A program made the position numbers and the translations under genes. Below are positions 33,721-43,878 of a stretch of 64,000 nucleotides of DNA, in pieces. The DNA lies in contig JAFJTR010000005.1 of NCBI GenBank assembly GCA_022559985.1, forward strand, positions 682,001-746,000, read 5' to 3'. The first letter of the stretch is position 1, and every line of letters starts with the position of its first letter. A model generated the notes under the pieces. The model was not told where the DNA came from, made no database searches, and saw only the letters and a list, made by a program, of their open reading frames with translations. The stretch is from Parastagonospora avenae f. sp. tritici 18332-5 (taxonomy: Eukaryota; Ascomycota; Dothideomycetes; Pleosporales; Phaeosphaeriaceae).

Positions 33721-34779
33721 ATGTCGACCTGCTGCCGGACGTGCGACCATCGCAATGAAGCCGTCCATGCATCTCTATCAGCACCGTCTCAGCTTGATGT
33801 CTGCCTCGTAACACTTACGTTCAAGGCGCACATCTCACCTAATACAAAGGGATACGCCGCACTCAACACGGTCTTGAACAACATTATCGACAGCGAAGAA
33901 ACACTAACACATCCTACCACTTTCACAACCTGGTCGCCGTGTCTGGCAGACCCAAAAGTTGTAATAATAGTATCGACGACACGGGAAACATGTTCGAGCG
34001 CAGCATCGCCTGTGTTTGATAACCTTTTGCAGCACCTAGCAGTACCGCCAAGCGTACAACATGTCTACCTGGATTTCTCGGTGCTTTCACTTGCTGCCTC
34101 TGCACCGAACCAAAGAGTACCAGTCGAGATTATACAGTTGCAAGCCCCTAATCCCGGCGTGGCTGCTGCGGTTGGCAAACATTTTGGCTGGGATCCGAAG
34201 CGCTCATCCCTAGCATTACAAATGCAGAGCTACGCATCTGCAGGCTTCAATCGGCCGGGCGACCTAGTCAAGGACTTTTGGGCATGGGCTGAACTGGGTC
34301 AAGATCCTCTTTCGCCATCAACGCAACGAGGCTCATTTACTTCAAGTAACGAGAGCTTACCAAAGCCGAGTCAGCTAAGAAGTTTCAACTCAGACGAAAA
34401 GAACATGTCCTTGCTTCTCCCAGATGAGGAGGATGCAGAGGATGAAGCACAAGCCACGGACGACGAAACACTCATCATGATGTTTCAATGGTCGAGCCAC
34501 GCTGACGCTGAGCGTTTCAAACATCCTTCACAGGCCAGTTACGGTCAAAACGGACAGGAAGTCCGTCGAGATCTCTGGGACACCCATGTGGCGCATCCGG
34601 TAAGGCAACTGCAAGGCTTCGGGGCGAAGGTAAAATCCTACAAGTTGGAATTAAGGGTGGTGGAACCCAGGCAGTCGTACGTTGAGGAATGCACGACCGG
34701 TAGAGTAAGGAGTGGGAGTAAGAGGCTGAGTATCATGGCGTCAGGGTTGAGCGAGAAGGTCACGGGACTTTGGAGATGA
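33721..34779 (+). CDS. Unknown protein, possibly two dimeric alpha/beta-barrel (ABM-like) halves
   Basis: The single exon encodes 352 residues from MSTCCRTCDHRNE. I do not recognise a named family. Two segments look alike in layout: residues about 27-120 (VCLVTLTFKAHISPN, then LAVPPSVQHVYLDFSVLSL) and about 255-320 (ETLIMMFQWSSHADAERFKH, then KVKSYKLELRVVEP). Both have a beta strand with polar-hydrophobic alternation, a helix and a closing strand, as in the antibiotic-biosynthesis-monooxygenase-like barrel. The middle is acidic and Ser-rich (DEEDAEDEAQATDDE). No signal peptide or membrane segment. An enzymatic role is not claimed. Confidence 0.7.
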   Translation: MSTCCRTCDHRNEAVHASLSAPSQLDVCLVTLTFKAHISPNTKGYAALNTVLNNIIDSEETLTHPTTFTTWSPCLADPKVVIIVSTTRETCSSAASPVFDNLLQHLAVPPSVQHVYLDFSVLSLAASAPNQRVPVEIIQLQAPNPGVAAAVGKHFGWDPKRSSLALQMQSYASAGFNRPGDLVKDFWAWAELGQDPLSPSTQRGSFTSSNESLPKPSQLRSFNSDEKNMSLLLPDEEDAEDEAQATDDETLIMMFQWSSHADAERFKHPSQASYGQNGQEVRRDLWDTHVAHPVRQLQGFGAKVKSYKLELRVVEPRQSYVEECTTGRVRSGSKRLSIMASGLSEKVTGLWR

Positions 34780-35648
34780 TGTTTTGTTCATCTTAGCGAG
34801 TGCATTCCTTTACGATACACAAGAAAGAAATCAATGGGCAATATCTAGATTCACGAGAATGAATGCAAGCAACAGCTGAAACATTTGCGCCCGACTGTCG
34901 GTGTGCGAAAGATTGCAACCAATCTTTTCGGTGTGCGCGACGATGTCGCCTCTTGGCTTTTCTTCAGTCATCCCAACCGAAGCACACACCGTCACAATGT
35001 TGGAACGTCAGAAACAAAATCTCTGCCACGTATGCCGTCAAGTGGCGTACGGCATCCTAGCAGCCCGGACGCCCGTATGGCATTTGCTCGCGATGTCCTA
35101 TTGGTACGTTCTCACACACGAAACGCGCGCGGATCCTTCACCCTCGCCCTTCCTCACAGACCACTCATCATGCGTCATCTTCGCCGACCAGCAAGGCTGT
35201 CTTCGCAACACTTTCATTCGTTCGCTCAGAGCGTGCGTTGCTGTGAGTCCTCCTGTACAGCCACGCTGACGACCAATCACGAGCATTTGCGTCATGGCTG
35301 CGCCACGCCAAAAATAGACCATTTGGTTACGCTGGCATCCACATCGTTTTACGGCGTAGCCGTAACTGTCAATTCCGCGGTATCAGGAATGCTCTTCGAA
35401 AATCCCACTATACGATGGTACTCGAATGCGTTGATGTGGCTCGTGGCTCATTCAGCACCGTCCAAGCTGAGCGATGGGCGGTGCTTGAAGGAGTCAATGC
35501 AGCAACGGCCAACTTTGCCGTTGCAAGGTCACAATGCATGGTATACGTGTTGGATTCGTAGTCATTTCAAGGTGGTGGTTTGTATAAAACTTGGTGCTGC
35601 CCGTGATGGTGAAGACATCATTACAGTATTGGTTAGACTATCATCGAC
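34780..35648. other. Intergenic region, no gene seen
   Basis: Overlapping long frames cover this 870-bp stretch on the plus strand, the longest lacking an ATG start. They carry no domain, and low codon order suggests chance. Confidence 0.45.
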
Positions 35649-36723
35649 ATGGCGCGTACAACTCCTGTACAGATGAACGACTACGAGTACGACTATGAGG
35701 TTGGGCGACAGGAGTTTCTGACAGATCGCTCGCAGACTGAGGCCGTGTATAGAGGCGTCGATGAAAGTCAAGTTGTTCAAGGGACAGTCCTGTGGCTGCC
35801 AGCAAAGGAAGACTTACCTGAGCGCGCTGTACGGAGGGCGCATGGCAAAGGTGCTATCGAAGAGGGCATCTTCAATCACCCTGTAGTGGTAGTATCTCGA
35901 CCAGAAGACGACAGCCAGACTATGCACTTCCATCTCGTAAGTTCATTCCTCCAACCGATTTCCAAAACTTCCGCTGACCATGAAGATAACGTCCCTCCAA
36001 GGCCGACGCCTCGACCAACTCTATAGCAAATCCAACGAATTCCACGCCAGCCGACGCTCATGGTTTCTCCCCGTCGCTCCAACTCCGCCACACCCGGACG
36101 CTGTCTCCAAAAAGACCAAGAAGCGCTTCCCAACGCTCCTCCTAGCAGACGGCGCGACACTTCGATGGGACTCGTACGTGAACATCCGCCACGTGTACAA
36201 GATCGACCTATCGCTCCTACGAGCGTACTCCAGCCCAGACACACCATCCGTAGAAGCGTATCACTTCGAGCGCGAATCAACAATCAGGATGCTCGCAAAG
36301 GGCAAAGGTCTGACGCTTTACGAGCCGGGGCCGCAGTTTATCAATCCAGGACTGCAGAGGACGAGATCAGAACCGACGCCCACGACACATGATACTCACT
36401 ACGATGAGATGCCGATGAGTATGCAGTGGCCAAGCATAAATGCACCTACACGCTCACTCCGGAACTGGACCACATCCCCTCGACAGCCGGATTTTCACGT
36501 CTCCCATACAGAAGCCACTCGGATACCTGGTACGCGACCGAAAGTGCCGCCCGATGGCGGGCTCACTACAGTGATTAGCTCGATGCAGCAGGCGATGGCG
36601 AGTGTCGCGCCGCAGAAGTTGTCGGCGGTGTATCAGAGTCAGTTGGGGCTGGTCAGGGCGCCGGTGGAGAGGGCGTGGAGAGATTTGAAGGGGGTGACGG
36701 CTATTGCTATTGCTTCGCTATAG
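35649..36723 (+). CDS. Unknown protein with PemK/MazF-like fold (copy 1)
   Basis: Exons 35649-35936 and 35986-36723 encode 341 residues. The order of strands resembles the PemK/MazF fold: QVVQGTVLWLPA (about 37-48), NHPVVVVSRPEDD, then after the intron ITSLQGRRLDQLY, SWFLPVAP, and LLLADGATLRWDSYVNIRHV with YKIDLSLL. That fold is known from bacterial RNases and other small beta-barrels; here it is inferred from pattern only, and RNase activity is not claimed. The C-terminal 130 residues, after the motif YEPGPQF, are Pro/Thr-rich with a final helix. A related, damaged copy lies 1.3 kb downstream at 38038. The intron acceptor follows CTGAC by a normal distance. Confidence 0.7.
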
Positions 36724-38037
36724 GATGTGAGCATGGATGAGTGGTGTTTGAGTAGAGCTGATTAGTTGGTTCGATTGCTGGGGGAGTTGTGTTGGTGTTG
36801 GTGTTGGGGTCTGACTGGAAGACAGTTTGTGCTTGTATGACTGTTATGATGAATGACCAGTGTTTTTGCTCGTATAGCGAAACGTTTGTGACTCTCCTTA
36901 TACATCTCTAGAATTATGTATCTAAGAAGAATTTGTATAATTAGATTTATTACGCTGCTAAATGTACGAAGAGAGACGCGTGTAACCCTTGTCATATCTT
37001 CTTCCGAGGATGCGATTCTCAAGTTGCGCTCTAGATTGCTGTCTACTCTAAGTGTTGCGTTGACAGTACAGAGGTGAACTATGGTGCCAGCGTTTACACA
37101 CGAAACCGTTCAAATGTTGTTAGGCTGGAGCAAAAAAGGCGCACATTACGCCACCTCTAGCTTCCACCTCACATCTAAGCGCAAAAATTCAGCAAAAGAA
37201 AATCCCGCTTTCGCGGAGGAAAGAAACCTGTTTTTTACCTTACACTAATTCCTAATAGATCGGGGTTTGTTAGTATCCTGGCATTTATTGCCGTAGTCCG
37301 ATCTTTAGTCCGTCCTTCTCTTTCACTTCTCCTCCTAGGCTATTGCATCCTGACGAGATATCTTAAAGCTCAAGTGTATGGCAAACTGAGAGCTTTGAGA
37401 AGTATTCTATTCCCGGCCTAGCTCACCTCAAGTTGATATTGCTATCAGAGCTTGAGGGCGATCCAACGGAGCCGTTGAACCTGAGCCAGTGGGTGTGTTG
37501 ATGTTTGTTCGATGGGGAGATTGGGGATTAGAGAGGATGTATAGAGTAAATAGTTTGGATGGGGGAATTGTTTTGAGGTGTGCGTGCGGCGCGTGCGGAG
37601 TGGGGCAGGGTGGGTGGCGGAAGTGAAAGAGCAGTAAAGTGTGGCATCGAATAGAGACTTACTATTTCGTTTTGTACAGGGTCTTGTGCGCGTCTAGATT
37701 GTACTGCCAGGTTGTGCAGAACATGCTTTGGTGCTGGTACCTATGCGTAAAAGTGGATGATGTTTCTACTCGGTGACAGCACCTTTAGCCAGCGGTTGGG
37801 TGAGTCCTCCAGAGGACAAGTGTATGATCCTGGTACAGTCAGAGAGCGCAAGCAGTTAAATTGCAAGATTCCTTAGCTTGTGCGTAATCTGCTAGATGTC
37901 AGAAGTATCATATTGAGTAATCACCTATGAAGACTCACAGTGTAAAGACACTATCGATACAGAGTCATAAAAGTATAAATACTGAAGGCATCTCCTAGAA
38001 AGCGACGTACAAATCAATATCCAGTTAGAGTGAGATT
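36724..38037. other. Spacer between the two PemK-like copies
   Basis: This 1.3 kb stretch is AT-richer than its neighbours. A short GTGTTG-type simple repeat lies around 36785-36810, and runs of purines and pyrimidines occur around 37190-37330. No gene or transposon end is recognisable. Confidence 0.45.
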
Positions 38038-38783
38038 ATGAGCGTACACGAAAGCGAAGTCGTCCAAGGAAGGATTTTCTACCTGCCCTTCGAGGATCTT
38101 CTACCGAAAGATGCTGTGGGAAGAATAAATTATGATGAGGATCTTGATGGAGGACCATACGACCACCCAGTTGTTATTGTATCTCGCCCGAACGAAGAGA
38201 GACACAGAGCACATTTTATGTTCGTAAGTACGGACAGAGTCATTGGGTATGTAGCTGCTAATTGATCTGCTCCAGTTGACTTCACATAAGGAAGCGACCT
38301 TGGAAACGAAGCATAAGCCTTGGTACCCTTTGTGGTCGAAGAAATCGAGCGGGGTTTTTTCGGGAAAAAAGGCGGGCTTGTTACCTGCCCATCCACCGAA
38401 CAAGCGGTCGTCCAGACGCTATTGGGAAAAAGACCAAAAAGCGATTCCCTACTATCTTCCTAGAGAATGATGCCGGGCTGAATAAGAACTTCTATATCGA
38501 CAATCGAGAGGTCTATAAGGTTAACAGATCTCTGTTGCAGCCGTACAACCGTTATGCCGAGGTGGAGGAAGATATTGTGTACCAATTCACACGCCAGTCG
38601 TTAGTTCAGATGCTTGCCAAGACCAAATCATATTTCAATTATGAGCCAGGCCCGCAATTCTCGAGAGAAGGTTCGGTGGACTCGGTATCTGATGAAGAAA
38701 TCAGCGATGCCATGGCCGACTTTCCGGAGGAGACCGACCCGGAAGCGATGGAAGAGACTTCCATGGCATCAGGCTCGAACTAG
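38038..38783 (+). pseudogene. Second PemK/MazF-like copy, probably frameshifted
   Basis: This copy shares with the gene at 35649 EVVQGRIFYLP, DHPVVIVSRP, the intron position (38224-38275), the nine residues KKTKKRFPT and the motif YEPGPQF. After the intron the frame beginning LTSHKEATLE runs to a stop at about 38470. The homologous continuation (GRPDAIGKKTKKRFPT to the C-terminus at 38783) is in the next frame. The shift falls near 38393-38402, where one extra base would explain it. An alternative is an unusual 80-nt intron with a weak donor near 38323 or 38333, but that would remove residues that align with copy 1. It also lacks most of the long C-terminal tail of copy 1. Confidence 0.6.
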
Positions 38784-39133
38784 GCAGATCAGACTACGTA
38801 TACTAGCACTCTTGCCGAGGCTGAAGGCGCTGTGCACGAAGACACTGCAGGTAGTGTATTGGGGTCTGAAGTTCTACCGTCCACAAGCGATGTTGCAGCG
38901 CAGGGGAAGGGAAGGGGGGAAGGGAAGGGGAAGAAAAAATGGACTGCATTTCCTCTGTAATTGGTGTTTGTGTATTTGCTGCGGTACTGTCTGAATCCGA
39001 ACTTAGGTTTTGTTAGAGATAATTTTTCATGTAAAATTTTCGGCAGGTGCTCAATAAATTTAGCAATCGGTAATGTCTAATAGGTGTGGAGATAGCCTTA
39101 TCTCGGTCATTCGGGTTGTGATAAAACTTTGAT
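38784..39133. other. Convergent 3' region, no gene seen
   Basis: A 350-bp stretch containing a purine-rich GGGAA-type simple repeat around 38900-38935. Confidence 0.45.
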
Positions 39134-40162
39134 TCAAGTCACAGAAGCGTTTCTTACGTGATCCATGTCACCATGTTGCCTAATCCAGTTCAATGTACGC
39201 TGTACACGTTCCACCAACACAGGCGAACCGACCCTGATCTCCTTTTCATACTCCATGAGCGACGCAAACAGCTCAGTACGGTTCTCCTGCAGCGTCTCAT
39301 GCGCGACGATCGTACGGATGAATACCCAAAGAGACTCGTGTGCAAGTTGCAACCTCAGCGCATACCCAAGAACTTCGCGCACCAAAGCTGTTCGTTTGGG
39401 CAGTGGCTCAACTTTTGGGAGAAGGTAGAGGAGGTAGGACCAGCCTGATGTGTCGCCGGGATGTTTACAACACCATGTTTTGACGGTCTCTGTGAATTCC
39501 ATAGTGGCTTCCATGCCGTCTACTCGCTCTTCGAGTCTTCGGGCGTATTGCCAGGCATAGTAGTTGTGTGGATGCCGTTCGCCGGACTTGCAAATCGACT
39601 TGAGCTCCGCGCGCCAGAAGTCTGCCCTGATATGCTCAGGTACGTGTTCCAATATACTGGGGCGGAACAGATCGAATAGCCACGATCGGTGATGCCAGAG
39701 AGTTGGCGACTTTGATTGACGGTGAAGTGGAGACGTGAGAATACTGTCCAGGAAACAAAATTCGTACTGTAAAGCTTTGCGATAGATAAGCTGGGCTGCT
39801 GGTGTGGTATCGGTCTTGAGTGCCAGGAGTCTGCGCTTCCGGAAATTTGCAGCTGTAATATGATCCGTCTCGAAGAGCAGGATGACTCTTGTGGCCTTCA
39901 GCGCCAACGCCTGAGATTCCTCGTTCCCAGTTTCGAAGTTCTCCATGAATACCCTGCGAGCCTCGACGAAGGCCAGGGCGAGGATCTTCTTGGGCACTCC
40001 CAGGTTGATCCCCTCTTGCAGGAAGAGCCCATTTGGCGGCTTGATTGCTGGGGAAAGAATTTCAATCTCAAGAATCTTCCTATGATTGTCTTCGAGGTAA
40101 GTACTCAACGCCTCGTACGCTCGCACTTGCAACTTCGCAGTCGCACTATCTTTTTGACTCAT
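39134..40162 (-). CDS. Protein prenyltransferase alpha-subunit repeat protein, PTAR1-like
   Basis: The single exon encodes 342 residues from MSQKDSATAKLQVRAYE. Three spaced repeats of the prenyltransferase alpha (PPTA) type are visible: LWHHRSWLFDLFRP (about 153-166), HPHNYYAWQYARRLEE (about 195-210) and HPGDTSGWSYLLYLLPK (about 230-246), each with the typical Trp and following hydrophobic helix. The architecture matches PTAR1 (the alpha-like subunit of the third geranylgeranyltransferase in animals) better than the FTase/GGTase-I alpha or RabGGTase alpha subunits, which have more regular repeats. The role in protein lipidation is inferred from the family. It shares a 276-bp divergent promoter with GET1. 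Confidence 0.82.
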   Translation of the reverse strand: MSQKDSATAKLQVRAYEALSTYLEDNHRKILEIEILSPAIKPPNGLFLQEGINLGVPKKILALAFVEARRVFMENFETGNEESQALALKATRVILLFETDHITAANFRKRRLLALKTDTTPAAQLIYRKALQYEFCFLDSILTSPLHRQSKSPTLWHHRSWLFDLFRPSILEHVPEHIRADFWRAELKSICKSGERHPHNYYAWQYARRLEERVDGMEATMEFTETVKTWCCKHPGDTSGWSYLLYLLPKVEPLPKRTALVREVLGYALRLQLAHESLWVFIRTIVAHETLQENRTELFASLMEYEKEIRVGSPVLVERVQRTLNWIRQHGDMDHVRNASVT

Positions 40163-40438
40163 GATGTGATGAAAGTGCGGGATCCATGAGCAGTGACATG
40201 CGATGATTTACCAGATCCACTCAAGGGCATGGCGGAGCAAGTTCCCGTGTGGTGAAGCCAATCGATCTGTGATTTGGATTGCCATGTTCGGATATCGGAT
40301 GGTCTCTGGATCGGAGTTTTGGTGGTGACGCGGGTCTTGGCGATGATCACACTACAACATCGCTACCACTTCACTACCTAGCACCGTGCAGTGAGACCGA
40401 TGCAGAGGACAAGCACTCTCAACCCCGCCCTACTCACC

Positions 40439-41195
40439 ATGCCGTCGCTACTTTTAGTAGTATTCACCCTGCAGTTTCTGCTCCACATCGTCAACACCGT
40501 GGGCGCGAGCACTGTCAACGATCTGGTAAGGCCCGCGTCATATAAGAGCAATACAATTAGCATATTAACGACAAACGCAGTTATGGATACTGTATAATAA
40601 GCTTCCCACACCGACCTCGAGCTCTGCACAAAAGGCGCAGAAGCTCAAGAAAGAGATTGTACAGCTGAAGCGCGAGCTTGGGGCCACGTCTGCGCAAGAC
40701 AACTTCTCAAAATGGGCGAAGCTCGACAGGCAGCACAACAAGGCCATGGCCGAGTTCCAGAAGATTGGTACGAAATTACCTCTATTTTTTCTCTATATAC
40801 GCAATTTGGCTGACTAAGTAATCACAGATGGCTCCCTCCGCGGTCACCAAACTGCCTTCACGTCCGCCGTCTCGACCCTCCGCTGGCTCGGCACCCAGGG
40901 CCTCCGCTTCGTCCTACAATTCTGGTTCGCCAAGTCGCCCATGTTCTGGATGCCCGCGGGCTGGCTGCCATACTACGTCGAATGGATACTGAGCTTCCCG
41001 CGCGCACCGCTGGGCAGCGTGAGCATCAACGTCTGGGGCATCGCGTGCGCCAGCATGATCGCGCTCGCCGCCGAAGGCCTCGCCGCAGTCTGGGTGCTCG
41101 CCACGAAACGCCCAACACCCATCGCGACCGAGAAGAAGGAAGCCATGGCATTCGCGGCGGACCAGAAGTCTTCTGGCGAGAAGAAGGAGCTTTGA
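40439..41195 (+). CDS. GET1: GET1, receptor subunit for tail-anchored protein insertion
   Basis: GET1 with GET2 forms the ER receptor for GET3, which delivers tail-anchored proteins. Exons 40439-40525, 40581-40767 and 40828-41195 encode 213 residues. TM1 is at the N-terminus (MPSLLLVVFTLQFLLHIVNT). The cytosolic coiled coil that binds GET3 runs from about residue 45 to 92 (QKAQKLKKEIVQLKRELGAT and the phrase FSKWAKLDRQHNKAMAEFQK). TM2 and TM3 follow (WLPYYVEWILSFPRAPLGS, and INVWGIACASMIALAAEGLA). Length and topology match the family. The tail is Lys-rich. Confidence 0.95.
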
Positions 41196-41804
41196 TAGCA
41201 TCCCGCAAACACGTAGCAATACATCGATATATCACGCATAACACAATTTATCAAGAGAGTATGTCTCCCACAAATAGACGCAAAGTCGTCTTGGCTTTCG
41301 CTCAGACACTGCAACACGAGTGGGATGACCTTGGCAGGTCGTTGGGCTTGTTATAGGCTACAAATTGAACTCGTGATCGTGGAGAATGTGCGCATCACCG
41401 AGTCTTCGAAAGAGCCATCTACGGAATCCGATATGTGCAAGGCAACGACGCTGACTGACATAAAGCTGCGCATCTGTTTGCAGTGCATGTTTGGATGTTG
41501 TCGTGAGATTATTCGCGGATGTTGGAAGTGCAGGTGGGAGGTTTGATGCGCGAAGAAAAAGATGGCGGAAGCCGCTAGTGCTGAGGACGGGCCGACGTTT
41601 CGCCGATGGGAGGTTCCGTCCGGCAACTGTTGCCGAAAAGGTTCATTTCTTCCTAATCTGGACAGCACTCATTCTTTGTCATGTCGAGAATGCCGTATCA
41701 TTTGTGTGTATATTTGTCTAATTCCTTCTTCCAAGATCATCCATGCTTCCTTTGTTTGCGCGAAACCCTCTCTCCCTGTCACGCCTTCTCCATGCGCATT
41801 ACCC
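41196..41804. other. Convergent 3' region, no gene seen
   Basis: The 609 bp between GET1 and the decayed BTB copy. Short open frames on both strands, no features. Confidence 0.45.
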
Positions 41805-42657
41805 TCATGTTTCGGTATGATCGCTCTCTGAATCCGAGTCCGAAGATGATGATGAATCGCCCCGGCAGTCCCGACACTTTACCCTCTCACCAAAGTACCC
41901 CATATCTTTTTCTGCATCATATCGCATGTGCAGGTTTCCACAATCATTTACCTCTGTTTCATTGGCATGCGCGTAGTACATTGGCATGCTCGTAGTAGCA
42001 GCGCTGGCCACCTGACTGTCGGCAGTTTTTGGCTTCGATTATTTCCGACTGGCGCCTCATAGTGCGGACCAGAAACGCAACAGGATATTGCTTCAATCCT
42101 GATCCCGGACGCTCACAGCAGTCCTTCCAATGCTTGCAGTGCTGGTCCACAATGAGTTGTAAGAGTGGCCGGTTTGGCGGGATGTTCGGAAATGCTTCTT
42201 GAGCCCAGCTCAGGATATTATCGGCTTCCGTTAAGCATGCATTTGCAAAGACAGTCTCAACGAGACTGTTGTTGATAGCACGCCGGAAGACTGGTACCAG
42301 GAATCGATCAGCGAAGACGTATGCCTTGATCTTCGTCTCAACACTGCCCGCATCTTTACCACCAATATGCGCCCACTCAGCCTCGTCTGAAGGAGCGGGA
42401 AGGCTCCCCGTGTACAACCAATTCATAAATATGTTGACTGCCATAGGTTAGACATTACGACACATGCACAGAACGGAAATTTGCCTGGCTCTTGTTCCAC
42501 GTCATCGAGTACGATCAGATTCTGCTTCCCCTCTTCCAAGGAGTCCTTGAGCGCATTGCGGAAGTACCCAGAATGATGTATGAGCAACGCCTTGTGGACG
42601 CTTTACTTCAAATGATCAGGGCCGACTTCGAGTGTCACAGTTCCCGCAAGCAATGTA
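41805..42657 (-). pseudogene. BTB/POZ domain gene, decayed copy 1
   Basis: The minus strand reads a BTB-fold start (AGTVTLEVGPDHLK) interrupted by TAA at 42603-42605. It then continues in the same frame with SVHKALLIHHSGYFRNALKD and DDVEQEP. An intron at 42438-42484 with GC donor leads to VNIFMNWLYTGSLP and the helical region with KAYVFADRFLVPVF. The frame then ends at 41959 because of a 19-bp tandem duplication (41960-41997). The original tail (AHANETEVNDCGNLHMRYD and VKCRDC) is still legible in another frame down to 41805. In the third copy the stop position holds a Tyr codon. So two independent disabling changes are visible. The family is unlabelled beyond BTB. Confidence 0.75.
41960..41997. 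repeat. 19-bp tandem duplication, two copies
   Basis: Units 41960-41978 and 41979-41997 (cattggcatgcgcgtagta type) differ at one base. The duplication lies inside the decayed BTB gene and shifts its frame by one. Confidence 0.9.
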
Positions 42658-43146
42658 GAGCTGATCTGTCGTGTCGGTGCTGTCTCTTCATCGATCTTCA
42701 AATGGACTTACCCGATTCCTGGTGGCTTAGCTTTGGGTGTTTGACAATCGGAAGCTACCATCTTGCCGGCGTCTGAAAAGGTGGACGTTGATTTTGGGTG
42801 CCTTTCGTGAGTGCTGACAGTTTGGAAAGAAGGGAGGGAGACGTGAGCTCATATACCGACGAAGATAAGCGACCTCGGTAGCTGAAGGTGAGCGAAGGCC
42901 CAGATCCCCAAGTAAAGGCAAGGCCACGACTTTAGCACGACCATGCGGAGTCGATGACAACATGACGACACCGAGCATGCTAATGCTCTGAAAAGATTTG
43001 GTAACGGTATAAATGTTCGTAAGATATTTTAACGCTCAGGGGTATTACTGGTATCATTCATATTGATAAAGCTACTGAGGCTACAGCGATATTTACTCTT
43101 CTCAGAGTGGTGCTGTGCTGCAAGCCTGGCCCTTCGAAACTCCATT
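42658..43146. other. Upstream sequence of the decayed BTB copy
   Basis: This 489-bp spacer may contain a lost first exon of copy 1, but I cannot identify one. Short frames only. Confidence 0.4.
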
Positions 43147-43499
43147 TCAAGGGTCTTCAACCTCTAATGGATCGATGACCCCACAGTCTCGACAAATTAT
43201 ACCTTCGCCAAATATTCCGGCGTTCTTTATCTTATCGTACCGCATGTGCTGCTTGACACAAATCAAAGTGTCCTCCTCGTCAGCGTGCTCTGCATAGCAG
43301 CGGGCTCTGGGCTCATCGTCATGCTCAAACCCTTCCTCCGCTAAACTTATGCCTTCGTTAGTTCTACCTGTGGACTTTCGCAACAACTGTCAAGCTATTT
43401 GCAGTAATAGTCGACGAAAAATTGCAGGACTAGTTGGTCCGCTAGAATGTTAGAGGAGATCTCTACGGCTGTTTCTGGAATTTCGTATACGTCCAACAT
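43147..43499 (-). pseudogene. BTB/POZ family remnant, copy 2 (5' truncated)
   Basis: Only the C-terminal part of the family can be read. The minus strand has ADQLVLQFFVDYYCK followed by TAG and LDSCCESP, which aligns with PLLQLIVDQHCKHWKDCCER of copy 1. The tail (RARCYAEHADEEDTLICVKQ, HMRYD, IICRDC) is in another frame down to 43147. No BTB core is found upstream before the next gene. The copy thus has a missing 5' part, at least one stop and one frame change. Confidence 0.65.
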
Positions 43500-43595
43500 T
43501 TAATAATCACTGCATCACCTTCTTTGCTGCATATCAGGTTATAAGCTCGAGCTTCACATCATAGCCATGATAGAGTTTAATTGAGGATAATTTGG

Positions 43596-43878
43596 CTACC
43601 CTTTCCCTTTACATCCGAACCACCACTCTCCCACTCCAATGAATATGCCCGTGCAGCTGGATCGCCCTGTCCAGCGTCGCTCATAAGTGGTAGGTTTGGT
43701 TCTGCATGCATTCACAAGTGACTGTCCAGAGTATTCGTCGAACCCCCCTTGTACATAAATCCTCAGAACCTGCGCGCCATGGGGACTCATTGCCGAAGAA
43801 GCCAAAGTCTGTCTCCTTGTCGTACTGCATGTGGTTTTTGCCACAAGTAGAAGCCTCCATGTCATCGGCGTGCTCGAG
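43596..43878 (-). pseudogene. Detached C-terminal tail of BTB copy 3
   Basis: Immediately after the TAG stop of the gene at 43879, the same frame continues with LEHADDMEASTCGKNHMQYD and FGFFGNE. This corresponds to the conserved tail of the other copies, without the final CRDC element. It is probably untranslated 3' sequence now. Confidence 0.6.

Noticed and set aside
34885..35676. 263-codon plus-strand frame before the PemK-like gene
   Set aside because: It starts with TTG rather than ATG, overlaps the next gene in another frame and looks random.
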